Shown here: positions 7,229 to 15,216 of the stretch, piece after piece | Layout of the letters: the number at the start of each line of letters is the position of its first letter | Numbering within the stretch: the first letter of the stretch is position 1 | From: a virus | Direction: 5' to 3' (one strand) | IMG/VR virus record: IMGVR_UViG_3300049456_000054 | Span: 1 to 64,000 of that record | Length of the DNA: 64,000 bases | Notes under the pieces: model-generated | Databases searched by the model: none | What the model saw: only the letters and a program-made list of their open reading frames with translations | What the model was told of the DNA's origin: nothing | Made by a program: the position numbers and the translations under genes

Positions 7229-7435
7229 ATGACCGACGTAGGCGTTGAGGCGCTGGGCCTGCTGTCCATGGCCGAGGTGGCCAAGCGGCTCGGGGGAGTG
7301 TCGGAGAAGACGGTCAGCCGCCTGATCCGGCAGCGCGTGTTCACGAAGCTGAAGGTCGGCTCCCTGGTCCGCATCGACGAAGCGGAGGTCGTGGCGTACA
7401 TCAAGCACCTGCACGAGCAGGCGGAGGCGTCGTGA
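7229..7435 (+). CDS. xis: Excisionase-like helix-turn-helix protein 1
   Basis: ATG 7229 is favoured over 7223 because GGAAGG sits six bases upstream. The 68-aa product has the MerR/Xis-type motif LSMAEVAKRLGGVSEKTVSRLI and a wing ending VRIDEAEVVAYI. By family it binds att arms and steers integrase towards excision. It is followed by a second, related gene. Confidence 0.75.
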   Translation: MTDVGVEALGLLSMAEVAKRLGGVSEKTVSRLIRQRVFTKLKVGSLVRIDEAEVVAYIKHLHEQAEAS

Positions 7436-7659
7436 CCGGGGGCCTGCCTGCGGGTGACCTGCGGATCCTGGACCTGCTCACCATGTCGGAGGTGACGCTG
7501 AGGCTGCGGCTCGCGCCGGAGACGGTGCGCCGCCTGGCTGATGAGGGCGTGCTGGTGCGGGTGCCGTTCGGCCGGAAGGTGCGGATCACCCCGGAGTCGG
7601 TGGCGGCGTACGGGCAGCGCCAGGCCGCCGGGGCTGAGGCGCGGGAAAGGTCGTCGTGA
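7432..7659 (+). CDS. Excisionase-like helix-turn-helix protein 2
   Basis: GTG 7432 overlaps the previous stop. 75 aa with LTMSEVTLRLRLAPETVRRL and wing VRITPESVAAYG, clearly paralogous in layout to the gene before it. Two tandem Xis-like proteins are less usual than one. The second may be a repressor or a partner for heterodimers. Confidence 0.7.
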   Translation: MTGGLPAGDLRILDLLTMSEVTLRLRLAPETVRRLADEGVLVRVPFGRKVRITPESVAAYGQRQAAGAEARERSS

Positions 7660-7850
7660 TGGCCGCCACCGACTGCCGGGTGTGGCATCTATATCAGGCT
7701 CGGTGCCTGCTGTGCGACTGGAGCGAAGAGGTCACCGGCGATCCGGGCGGGGCCGCCTATGGCGCATCCGTGCACCGCGCCAGTAGCGAGCACCTCGCCC
7801 GGCTACGGGAACGGCGCAAGCGGGCTCAGCCGTCGGTGCCGGATGTCTAA
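7659..7850 (+). CDS. Small zinc-finger-like protein, 63 aa
   Basis: ATG 7659 overlaps the previous TGA. A CLLC pair near residue 16 and a later His (SEHL) resemble the small 'CxxC...H' proteins common in Streptomyces mobile elements. Basic C-terminus. Function unknown. Confidence 0.55.
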   Translation: MAATDCRVWHLYQARCLLCDWSEEVTGDPGGAAYGASVHRASSEHLARLRERRKRAQPSVPDV

Positions 7851-8042
7851 GGCGCATCGCGGCGTCAAGAAGCAGCAGGGCCGGCTAGCAGACATGTCGC
7901 TGCCGCCGGAACTGCGGGGCCGCCGTGGCCGTGGGAAACGGCGGGTAGGCGGTGCGGACGGCCACGCAGTAAGCACGGCGGCGACGGGGCTAGGCCGGCT
8001 GGGTCCCCTCTCGCGTCAGGGTCGCCGCCGTCACCGCACGCG

Positions 8043-8074
8043 AAAAAGCCCCCGCGCCACACGGGCGCGGGGGC
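8043..8074 (-). terminator. Intrinsic terminator of the late operon
   Basis: Read leftward, GCCCCCGCGCC (8074-8064) and GGCGCGGGGGC (8058-8048) form a perfect 11-bp stem followed by five T residues (8047-8043). It lies about 460 bases beyond the endolysin stop, so it probably ends the leftward late transcript before the xis/int genes. The 243 bases around it (7851-8092) hold no convincing gene. Confidence 0.75.
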
Positions 8075-8092
8075 AGGTATCAGCAAGGAGAG

Positions 8093-8551
8093 ATGAGCAT
8101 GGGACGCGAAGTACGACCTGTAGCGCTCGACTGGGAGCACCCCTGTGAGCCCGGCACCTACTCGGACGGGTCACCCAGGTACCGGCCGCTGTTCTCGCGC
8201 GAAAGCCTCCGGCACCGGCTGGAGTGGCGCGCGGAGCACCCGGACGATGAGGACGAGCAGGAGCCGGTTGACCTGAACGATTACATGCCGGAGATCCCCG
8301 AGGGCACGCCGTACGGCTGGCAGCTGTACGAGACCGTCACCGAGGGCTCGCCGCTGTCTCCCGTGTTCGCCACGAAGGATGAGCTGGCGGCATGGATGAG
8401 CAGCCCGGCGGCCGGACGTGACCAGGTGGCGCCCGAGGTCGCCGCGCGGTTCGTGGCCGAGGGCTGGGCACCGTCATTCATGATGTCGCCGCAGACCGGC
8501 CTCGTGTCCGGTGTCGAGTGGATCGGCTCGGTCAGTCGACCCACAGCCTGA
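8093..8551 (+). CDS. Conserved hypothetical, 152 aa
   Basis: ATG 8093 or 8099, with AAGGAG just upstream. Acidic, containing YGWQLYETVTEGSPLSPVF and an alternating charged tail, features shared by small proteins of actinophages (recalled resemblance). Its end overlaps the convergent endolysin gene by 20 bases. Function unknown. Confidence 0.7.
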   Translation: MSMGREVRPVALDWEHPCEPGTYSDGSPRYRPLFSRESLRHRLEWRAEHPDDEDEQEPVDLNDYMPEIPEGTPYGWQLYETVTEGSPLSPVFATKDELAAWMSSPAAGRDQVAPEVAARFVAEGWAPSFMMSPQTGLVSGVEWIGSVSRPTA

Positions 8552-9299
8552 TGCCTTTGGGCAGCGGCGTGCTGGCGGCCTTGGTCCCGGCGTGGACCGC
8601 GTTGAGCCATCCGGCGAGGTCGTTGCCGAACGTCCCGAAATGCACGGCGGTCATGCGCAGCAGCGCGGCGGGCGGCACCTCGAGCTTGGCGGCGAGCTGC
8701 GCCAAGCTGAACTGCCCGGCGGTAACGTACTCGCCATGGCCGGTGAACCCGGCCGGCCGCACGGCCGGGTCGCCGGAGACCGCGTCGAGCCACGGCTTGC
8801 TGAACTCTGACACGTCGTAGGTCCCGGCGTTGCGGTGCTGGACGCCGATGACGGGGAACGGGCCGCCGCTGGCATGGATGAGCGCGGCCGCCTCGGCTGC
8901 GGTGAGGTTCCAGTTGGCGATCCACAGGCCGGGCCCGGAGTGGATGCCCCCGGCGATGAGGGCGTTGACGACGGGGGTGACGGCGGACAGGGACATGTAG
9001 ATGGCGGGGTGCCGCTGGCCGGGCCGTTTCCCGGCCGCGTAGTTCGCGGCGGCGGCTTCGGCCCACGGCGCGCACCTGCCGACCCCGGCCGCGCCGGATT
9101 CGACGTCGAGGATGTCGGCGGTGGTGTCGGTGGCGGCGGGGTCCTGGCAGATGCGGACTGCGCCGGGGTGCGCCTTCCAGTCGGCGGCGGTCCACGGGAC
9201 GATGCCCGAGCCGGTGGAGTACCCGGCGGCCAGGCCCTTGGGCAGGTGGCTGATGTTTGCCCTGATGGCGTCGCAGACGGTGACGGTGGCGATCGTCAT
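8532..9299 (-). CDS. Endolysin-like glycoside-hydrolase-domain protein
   Basis: ATG 9299, 255 aa. The N-terminal 190 residues have the TIM-barrel pattern of GH25/DUF1906-type proteins: conserved CDAIRANI start, ILDVESG with candidate catalytic Asp/Glu, AIYMSLSAV and GLWIANWN strands. A C-terminal segment (about 205-255) may bind the cell wall. It is the last gene of the late operon, behind the holin-like genes, as expected for lysis. No signal peptide, consistent with holin release. Confidence 0.75.
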   Translation of the reverse strand: MTIATVTVCDAIRANISHLPKGLAAGYSTGSGIVPWTAADWKAHPGAVRICQDPAATDTTADILDVESGAAGVGRCAPWAEAAAANYAAGKRPGQRHPAIYMSLSAVTPVVNALIAGGIHSGPGLWIANWNLTAAEAAALIHASGGPFPVIGVQHRNAGTYDVSEFSKPWLDAVSGDPAVRPAGFTGHGEYVTAGQFSLAQLAAKLEVPPAALLRMTAVHFGTFGNDLAGWLNAVHAGTKAASTPLPKGIRLWVD

Positions 9300-9318
9300 A
9301 GGTCTCCTAACGTGAAGC

Positions 9319-9927
9319 TCAGAACAGCATTCCGCGCTCTTCGGGCGATAGCACCCTGCTGGCCTCCCATTGGCGGTAGACGCGCTGCTTGTCCGCCCAG
9401 TGTTCAGGCGTGAGCAATCCCTTGCGCCGCTGGCAGGTCATGCAGCACCAGCGCGTGTTAGCGCCATAATCGGGCGGCAAGCGCGGGTCGAAGATGTCGA
9501 GGGTGATGTCGGCAAAGCCGTGGCCCATAGCTACATAAGGGTGATGGCAGTAGTTGCAGCCGTTGTTGTACTGAAACTCTGCGTCGTGCGCAATCTGGGC
9601 CTGTGACCAGCCGTAACGGTTGATCAGGGTTTCTTTGGTTAGAGCTGGGTCATACCACGCCTGGCAGTGCGGCCCTGTTCGCGGAGTCCGCAGCCTTACC
9701 GCGTGACCGGCGGTGGTGGCGGTGGCCTTCTTGCCCCAGCGGTCGCGCGCATCCCTGGCTGTTTCTTCGCACGGACGGCAGATGGTTTTGCGTAGGTAAG
9801 ATGCATCCTGCCTACCGCGCTGGGGCCGAAATGCTTGGCCGCTGGCTATCTCTTCGGCTGTGTACCACGTCCCGCAGCGACCGCATTGGCGGCTGCCGAC
9901 TGACGGGATGGCGAACGCTTGTGCCAT
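9319..9927 (-). CDS. Free-standing HNH-type endonuclease
   Basis: ATG 9927, 202 aa. A Cys4 N-terminal ribbon (CGRCGTWY, CRPC) is followed by a DNA-binding-like middle. The C-terminal domain has CNYCHHPY, then ITLDIFDPRLPPDY and WCCMTCQRRKG, matching Cys-rich phage HNH/His-Me variants. Inserted between holin-like and endolysin genes, so likely a homing endonuclease. A hairpin separates it from the upstream gene. Confidence 0.65.
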   Translation of the reverse strand: MAQAFAIPSVGSRQCGRCGTWYTAEEIASGQAFRPQRGRQDASYLRKTICRPCEETARDARDRWGKKATATTAGHAVRLRTPRTGPHCQAWYDPALTKETLINRYGWSQAQIAHDAEFQYNNGCNYCHHPYVAMGHGFADITLDIFDPRLPPDYGANTRWCCMTCQRRKGLLTPEHWADKQRVYRQWEASRVLSPEERGMLF

Positions 9928-9948
9928 GTGATCTCTCCCTGGCTATGC

Positions 9949-9986
9949 GGAAGCCCCCCGCCTTCCAGGGGAGGCAGGGGGCTTCC
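9949..9986 (-). terminator. Stem-loop between holin-like and HNH genes
   Basis: Arms GGAAGCCCCC (9949-9958) and GGGGGCTTCC (9977-9986) form a perfect 10-bp stem with an 18-nt loop. There is no T tract, so it may attenuate the late transcript or stabilise RNA rather than terminate fully. Confidence 0.45.
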
Positions 9987-10043
9987 TGGCCGCAGGAGCT
10001 ACCTGCGGTTACTTGCGCGGCTGGCCGCCGCCGCCGTCCCGGG

Positions 10044-10409
10044 TCACTCCGGGGCGGCGGGTTCCGCTGGTCCCGCCGCGGCCGGTGGTTGCTCCGCGGC
10101 GGGACCAGCGGGAGGTATCAGGGTCTTGGCCGCCCAGGCTGGCGCCGCGGCCGGCACGGAGATAAGCGCAGCCCCGGGCGGCACGGCGATGAGCGGCTGC
10201 CCGTTGCCGTCCTTCGGGTCGGCCACCGGGGTCACCTTGAACCGGGCGTACAGGAACGCCGCGGCCCCGAGGGCGGCGATGATGACCTGCGGGTCGATCA
10301 CCGCGTGGTGGTGGGTGGCGTTGACGATCATCACGATGGCCGCGTAGACCGCCGCGGCGGATGACCCGATGCCGGCGGGATTCGTCGCCGGGGTCAGGGC
10401 GCGTTTCAC
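10044..10409 (-). CDS. Holin-like membrane protein, 121 aa
   Basis: GTG start at 10409. Two hydrophobic segments (about residues 16-31 and 40-55) separated by a His-rich turn NATHHHAVIDP, then a long Pro/Ala-rich tail. Size, topology and position in the lysis cluster fit a phage holin. An antiholin role is possible because a second membrane protein precedes it. Confidence 0.6.
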   Translation of the reverse strand: MKRALTPATNPAGIGSSAAAVYAAIVMIVNATHHHAVIDPQVIIAALGAAAFLYARFKVTPVADPKDGNGQPLIAVPPGAALISVPAAAPAWAAKTLIPPAGPAAEQPPAAAGPAEPAAPE

Positions 10410-10416
10410 GGGCCTC

Positions 10417-10827
10417 TCACTTCCTGAAGGCGGCGGCGCAGTCCCGCGGCTTATCCTTAGCCCGGACGAGGCGTTCCAGGTCGGCGACCTCGGATTTCTG
10501 TGCCGCCGACGATGGCGCACCCGCGGGGATCGTCAGCAGGCGGTTCCAGATGGCGATGTCCTGCGCGCGGGCCGTGTTCGTCAGCTGGCACTGCCGGATG
10601 TCGCTGGCGCGGATGCCGTTCTGGACGTCGTTCTGCCGGATGGTGTTGTACCCGAGGCCGGCGGTGATGAGCAGGTCCAGGCAGATGGAGACGACCAGGC
10701 CGATGACGAGCCGCCGCTGCCGCCGCTGCCGCTTGCCGAGTTTCCCCAGCTGCAGGGTCATCGCGGTGAGTGACGCGGAGAGGCCGTCGGCGGCAGTGAC
10801 GGCCGGGTCCTGTTCCGGCCTGGTCAC
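10417..10827 (-). CDS. Single-TM lysis-cluster protein, 136 aa
   Basis: ATG 10827. A basic stretch KLGKRQRRQRR is followed by one strong membrane segment (residues 41-62) and a predicted periplasm-facing helical tail with two Cys. N-in single-span topology. May be a second holin, antiholin or spanin-like partner. Function inferred from position only. Confidence 0.5.
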   Translation of the reverse strand: MTRPEQDPAVTAADGLSASLTAMTLQLGKLGKRQRRQRRLVIGLVVSICLDLLITAGLGYNTIRQNDVQNGIRASDIRQCQLTNTARAQDIAIWNRLLTIPAGAPSSAAQKSEVADLERLVRAKDKPRDCAAAFRK

Positions 10828-11045
10828 GCGCGGGCTCCCTGCTCGCCCCGGTCGCCCTTGTCGCCCTTGGGTCCCCGGTCGCCCTTGGGTCCCTGCGGCC
10901 CCTCGGGGCCGGTGTCGCCGCGCCGCGCCTGCACCAGGTCGGCGATCTTCGCGACGGTCGCCTTGATGTCGTCCATCCTCCCGTTCACGGTCAGCAGCAT
11001 CGCGTTGATCTGCTCGTCGATGTCGGCTTCGTCGCTAGCGGCCAC
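10824..11045 (-). CDS. Collagen-like repeat protein, 73 aa
   Basis: ATG 11045. A helical N-terminus (residues 1-40) is followed by nine Gly-X-Y triplets (GDTGPEGPQGPKGDRG and on), a collagen-like triple-helix tract. Such tracts occur in phage tail fibres and host-like surface proteins. It overlaps both neighbours by a few bases. Confidence 0.7.
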   Translation of the reverse strand: MAASDEADIDEQINAMLLTVNGRMDDIKATVAKIADLVQARRGDTGPEGPQGPKGDRGPKGDKGDRGEQGARA

Positions 11046-11415
11046 TGCGCTCCCCGGTGATGTAGCGGTCGCGGAGCTGGGTGAGCATCGCGTCCATCCG
11101 GTCCATCTGGGTCATCAGCTGGTCCAGGACGGCCAGGGCCGCGAGGATCTGCTTGAGTGATTCGGCGGTGGAGGCGAGGACGGGCACGACCTGGCTGGCC
11201 TGGATGGCCAGGATGCGGTCCCGCTGGTCTTCGGCCTTGGTTTTCTCCGCGATGAGCTGGGTGCGCATCTCCTGGGACTGCGCCCACAGGGTGGCGGCGT
11301 CGGAGGTGGCGACCCGGCCGGTGGTGCCGCGGCGGCGCAGCAGGTAGGCGATGATCCCGCCGATGATGACGGCGGCGGCGGTGGCGATGGACAGCAATGT
11401 GGACAGGGTGTTTAT
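11035..11415 (-). CDS. Small N-terminally anchored coiled-coil protein
   Basis: No ATG/GTG start is available in this frame. ATA 11415 lies nine bases after a GGGGGG tract, and TTG 11397 is the next option. The product has one membrane segment followed by LLRRRG and a long helical region rich in heptads (QLIAEKTKAEDQRDRIL, LDQLMTQMDRMDAML). Probably a membrane-anchored lysis or structural helper. Start uncertain. Confidence 0.5.
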   Translation of the reverse strand: MNTLSTLLSIATAAAVIIGGIIAYLLRRRGTTGRVATSDAATLWAQSQEMRTQLIAEKTKAEDQRDRILAIQASQVVPVLASTAESLKQILAALAVLDQLMTQMDRMDAMLTQLRDRYITGERSGR

Positions 11416-11465
11416 TGTCGCCGTCCCCCCGTGGTGTTGCCGGGCCGCGCGGTCCCGGCGTGAGG

Positions 11466-12587
11466 TCAGGGAATGACGGGGGCGAGCATGGCGAGCAGGT
11501 CCGTCTGCGTCCCGGCCCAGTCCTGCCCGGCCGTCAGGCTGAACGCCTCCCGCTGCCCGGCCTGCATCTTCACCGTGTTGGTGACCGGCTCGGTGCCGAG
11601 GACGGCGGTCGCGGACAGTTCCCACCAGCACCAGTGCAGCCCCCGGTCGGCGATGTAGCTGACGATCTGGGGCAGCCATCCGGCCTGCATCGCGGCGAGG
11701 GGCACGTCGGTGTTCGCGCCGAATTCCCCGACCCACAGCGGCGCGGTGCCCGCCTGGGCGAGGTAGCCGGCGGCGGTGTCCATCTGCTGGTAGTAGTCCG
11801 CCTTGGACTGCCCGGCCGGGTGGAACCACGGGTAGTCGTGGATGGACGCGACGACGCCGGCGCCGGTCACCGGGTGCGCCGCCCACCCGGTGAGGTCGGC
11901 GGCGTAGCCGAGGCCCTCGCAGAAGCACAGCGCGCCGGGGTGGACGGCGCGGATCCGGCCGATGGTCGACTGGTACATGGCCCGGATGTCGGTCGGGAAG
12001 CTGCCGCCGTTCCCGGTCCCCCACGTCGGGGTCCGCAGCTGCCCGCCGATCGTCGCGGGGCGCGGCTCATTATGCAGGTCGTAGCCGACCAGCGGGTTCC
12101 CGGCGAGCATGCCCGCGACCAGCAGCCACGTGTTCGTGAAGGTGGCCGACGGCCAGTTGTCGTTGTACCACAGGCCCGCGTTGTCGGCCTGTGAGCAGCA
12201 CCACCCTGGCCATTTGAGGTGCGCGTTGGGGATGGCGTACAGGCCGGCGGCGGTGATGTCGGCGATCAGCTGCGCGTAGACGCCGGCGGGGGTCATGCCT
12301 TGCAGGTCCGGGTTCGCGGCGAGCCGGGATGCTTTCGCCGGCACGGTCTTCGGGGTGCCGCTGGAGTTGACGAAGGTGCCGAGCGCGAACGGGACCCGGA
12401 CGTGGTTGAGGCCCCAGCCGGCGATCCGGGCGATGATCTCGGCCCGGGGCAGCTTGTCGAGGCCGTAGGGGATGCATTCGTCCTGCTGGGCGCCGCCCCA
12501 GTTGACTCCGGCGAGCCGGACGGGGGTCCCGGCGGCGTCGAGGATCGCGGAGCCGGATACGGACAGGGGCCCGGCCAGCGCGGTCAC
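11466..12587 (-). CDS. GH5-family (cellulase-like) glycoside hydrolase
   Basis: GTG start at 12587 overlaps the stop of the preceding gene (12584-12587). The 373-aa product is a single GH5-type barrel: GVNWGG strand, NHVRVPFALG, the acid/base Glu in DLHNEPR and the nucleophile Glu in WVGEFGAN, both on the expected strands. No signal peptide, so it is presumably incorporated in the virion or released on lysis. A GH5 enzyme in a late operon suggests attack on host surface glycan or on surrounding polysaccharide. Confidence 0.85.
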   Translation of the reverse strand: MTALAGPLSVSGSAILDAAGTPVRLAGVNWGGAQQDECIPYGLDKLPRAEIIARIAGWGLNHVRVPFALGTFVNSSGTPKTVPAKASRLAANPDLQGMTPAGVYAQLIADITAAGLYAIPNAHLKWPGWCCSQADNAGLWYNDNWPSATFTNTWLLVAGMLAGNPLVGYDLHNEPRPATIGGQLRTPTWGTGNGGSFPTDIRAMYQSTIGRIRAVHPGALCFCEGLGYAADLTGWAAHPVTGAGVVASIHDYPWFHPAGQSKADYYQQMDTAAGYLAQAGTAPLWVGEFGANTDVPLAAMQAGWLPQIVSYIADRGLHWCWWELSATAVLGTEPVTNTVKMQAGQREAFSLTAGQDWAGTQTDLLAMLAPVIP

Positions 12588-13084
12588 GCGATCCTGCGCA
12601 GGATCAGGCAGGACTGGGCCTTGACGGTGGTGGAGGTGGCGTTGGAGGCGACCTGCGCCCACTGGAGCTGCATGTTCCCGGCGTTGACCCCGGCGACGAT
12701 GCTGCCGATCATCGACGCGGCCATCAGGGTGCCGGTGCCGAGACTGTTGGCGTTGGGCGTGTCCCCGGCGATGTTGGTCAAATGGACGACGGCGGAGCCG
12801 CCGGTGCCCTGGAAGATGGACTGATACCGCATGGTGGTCCCGGTGGGGACGATCCACCGCCACTGGATCTGCCCGGCGGCGTTGGCGCCGGTGTAGTCGA
12901 GGTAGCACTCGAACTGGTAGGTTCCGGCGGCGACGATGGGGACGAACAGCTCGGTGTCGTTGACCATCGCGGTGCTGGAGGTGACGGACTGGTCGGCTGT
13001 CTTGACGGCGGCCACCGGGATGAACCAGCTGTTCACGTCGCTGGCGCTGAGGACCTGCCCGACCGACCAGCTGGGTACCGGCAT
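12584..13084 (-). CDS. Minor structural protein (tail fibre-like), 166 aa
   Basis: ATG 13084. Begins PSWSVGQVLSASDVN, the N-terminal pattern of many actinophage tail-tip/baseplate accessory proteins. The rest is predicted beta-rich (VAAGTYQFECYLDYTG, TTMRYQSIF). It precedes the GH5 gene with a four-base overlap. Confidence 0.6.
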   Translation of the reverse strand: MPVPSWSVGQVLSASDVNSWFIPVAAVKTADQSVTSSTAMVNDTELFVPIVAAGTYQFECYLDYTGANAAGQIQWRWIVPTGTTMRYQSIFQGTGGSAVVHLTNIAGDTPNANSLGTGTLMAASMIGSIVAGVNAGNMQLQWAQVASNATSTTVKAQSCLILRRIA

Positions 13085-13122
13085 TCAGTTCTCCTCGCTG
13101 CGGGTGGTGAGACGATGGCGGC

Positions 13123-13338
13123 ATGGAACCGTGCAGCTGCCAGTTCGATCCGTACGACCCGGCCGATTACGGGCCCGGCGAGGAGGTCGAGGAGTCGTGG
13201 CACTACCGCCGTGTGTGCGAGTCCTGCGGCACGGTGTGCTGGTCGCTGCACTGCCCGCACGACGGTGCCCAGGCAAAGTGCCCGGGATGCGGGCGCCGTC
13301 TGGCGGAGGTCGGCCCGGTAGGAGCAGGGCATGGATGA
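13123..13338 (+). CDS. Antisense moron: small zinc-ribbon protein, 71 aa
   Basis: ATG 13123 on the strand opposite to the late genes. Two CxxC pairs (CESCGTVCW and CPGCGRR) form a probable zinc ribbon. Overlaps the next rightward gene by eight bases. Likely expressed from its own promoter in the lysogen. Confidence 0.65.
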   Translation: MEPCSCQFDPYDPADYGPGEEVEESWHYRRVCESCGTVCWSLHCPHDGAQAKCPGCGRRLAEVGPVGAGHG

Positions 13339-13651
13339 GTGGGTGGCGTTCCTGAAGGCCCGGCTGGACGAGGAAGAGCCTCCGGAGATATGCGGCTGCC
13401 TGGACGTCAACCACTGGCCGCCCTGCACTCCGCAGCCTGCCGCCGAGCGCAAGCGCCGCGAGATCAAGGCCATGCGGGAGATCCTGGCCATGGCCGAAGA
13501 GCAGGCCGGCCGTGAGTTGCCCGAGGGCGTGCACGACGGACGCGACCCGGACGAGCGGGAGCGGGACGAGGACCTGGCGGCCATGCTCGGTGAGGTCGTG
13601 CGTATCCACGCCGGCATCTGGGACGGCCACCCGGCCTACCCCGGCCGCTAG
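13331..13651 (+). CDS. Antisense moron: DUF6221-like protein, 106 aa
   Basis: ATG 13331. The N-terminal MDEWVAFLKARLDEEE and the following Cys/His segment CGCLDVNHWPP are typical of the actinobacterial DUF6221 family, common in prophages and mobile elements, function unknown. Ends in a CTAG palindrome (13648-13651) shared with the stop of the convergent tail gene. Confidence 0.7.
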   Translation: MDEWVAFLKARLDEEEPPEICGCLDVNHWPPCTPQPAAERKRREIKAMREILAMAEEQAGRELPEGVHDGRDPDERERDEDLAAMLGEVVRIHAGIWDGHPAYPGR

Positions 13652-15216
13652 AAAGTCAGCGCGTTGAAGTTGAGCCGCCCGAGCGTGGCGTTATCCAGGG
13701 TGAAGAACGACCCGTACTTATCGGCCGACTGAAGCGTCCACGTCGTCAGCCAGCTTGACGCCGGCGAGTCCCACACGTGGGTGATCCCGGCGATGAAGCA
13801 GTCCTTGACGATCGGGGTGGCGACCCCGGCGGGTCTCACGTGCACCTGGATGCGGTCGCCCATCTCCCGGCCGAGGACCTGCGGCCACAGGTTGTACGGG
13901 TCGGCGGCCGGGTCGACCTGGATGGTCTCGAACCGGTCCTCGCCGCCCTTGGACACGTACAGGACCCACTGCGCCCAGCTGAGCGCGTCCGGGTCGCCTT
14001 GCAGGATCAGGTCGGCCCGGGCGTAGGTCCGCGGGAACAGGTACTTCGCGATCGACGCGGTGTCCTTGATTTCCTGGAGCCCGCCGCTGACCCGGGTGGC
14101 CTGCACGTCGTTGGCGATGGTGGTGTCGTCGCTGGCCCGCCCGATCGCCGCGCACGCCAGCTGCGGCGCCACCTGCGTCACCACGTCCGGCGCGGCCAGG
14201 ATCACCCCGGCCGCCGGCGTGATGCTGATGTTGTTGAACCCGGCGAACGGGCCTCCGACCGCGGTGACGGTGAACACCCGGTCCGGGTTGAGGGCGTCGG
14301 TGAGCCAGTCCCCGGCGGTGATGAGGGCGGCCTGGCTGGTGGCCACGATGAAGTAGGTGCCGTCGGCGGGGGTGCCGCTGGCCGTGAACGACCAGGCGTT
14401 GCCGCCCCCGGCCGGGGCGCCGGGCAGGTCCCCGAAGGTGGCCTGCACGGTGTTGCTGCGCGAGTCGGTGAGCAGGGACCTGCGGTTCCGGAACACGATC
14501 GCCCCGGCCCCGTTGACGTACAGCCGGCCGATCTCGGAGTCCGCGGCGACCTGCATGAGGGACAGCGCGTCGGAGCCGAGGGTGGTGCCCTGCAGCAGCG
14601 AGTTCCCGGCGTCGATCAGGAGCCGCTCGCTGCTGGTGTACCAGCCGACGCGGCCGAGGATGTCCCGCATCCGCGCGCCGGTATCGGCCCCGACCCCGGT
14701 GATGCCGACGGCGGCGAGGGTGACCCCGGCGAGGATCTTGAACGCGTCAGTGCCCGCCACGGTGAGCTCCGCGTAGCCGCCCTCGTAGGTGACCTGGGCG
14801 GGGATCCACCCGTCGGCGAACCCGGAGTACAGCCCGTAGGCCACGGTGGCGAAGACGGCCCGGACCCGGACGGGCACCATCGGGACCAGCTGGGTGGCGC
14901 CGCCGGTGACGTACGGGCCGGCCAGGTTGTCGGGGTCGAACTGGCCCGTGGAGTTGTCGAGGAGGATGGAGACGGTGCCGGCCTGGTAGTTCCACAGCGG
15001 CCCCTGCAGCCGCGTGCTGGGCCGGGTGATGGTGAAGGAGATGACCTGCGCGGAGATGTCGGTCCAGCCGATGGCGGTGCCGAGGGTGTCGGTGTCGAGG
15101 ATCCCGAAGACGGGGTCGGAGAGGCGCAGGGCGAGGCCGGCCTGCCCGGCGGGCGCGTCGGGGATGAGGCCGGCTTCGACGATGATCTGCGGCAGGACCG
15201 GCAGCGGCGTGGTCAC
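13648..15216 (-). CDS. Distal tail / minor tail protein, 522 aa
   Basis: ATG 15216, overlapping the tape-measure stop by four bases. Follows the tape measure as expected for distal-tail (Dit) or tail-hub proteins. It has FTITRPSTRLQGPLWNYQAG near residue 80 followed by ILLDNSTGQFDPDN, a pattern seen in actinophage minor tail proteins, then beta-rich domains to the end. Confidence 0.75.
   Translation of the reverse strand: MTTPLPVLPQIIVEAGLIPDAPAGQAGLALRLSDPVFGILDTDTLGTAIGWTDISAQVISFTITRPSTRLQGPLWNYQAGTVSILLDNSTGQFDPDNLAGPYVTGGATQLVPMVPVRVRAVFATVAYGLYSGFADGWIPAQVTYEGGYAELTVAGTDAFKILAGVTLAAVGITGVGADTGARMRDILGRVGWYTSSERLLIDAGNSLLQGTTLGSDALSLMQVAADSEIGRLYVNGAGAIVFRNRRSLLTDSRSNTVQATFGDLPGAPAGGGNAWSFTASGTPADGTYFIVATSQAALITAGDWLTDALNPDRVFTVTAVGGPFAGFNNISITPAAGVILAAPDVVTQVAPQLACAAIGRASDDTTIANDVQATRVSGGLQEIKDTASIAKYLFPRTYARADLILQGDPDALSWAQWVLYVSKGGEDRFETIQVDPAADPYNLWPQVLGREMGDRIQVHVRPAGVATPIVKDCFIAGITHVWDSPASSWLTTWTLQSADKYGSFFTLDNATLGRLNFNALTF

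Noticed and set aside
7843-8148. Rightward 101-codon frame from ATG 7843
   Set aside because: It runs through the late-operon terminator hairpin and into the next gene start, with Arg-rich filler sequence.
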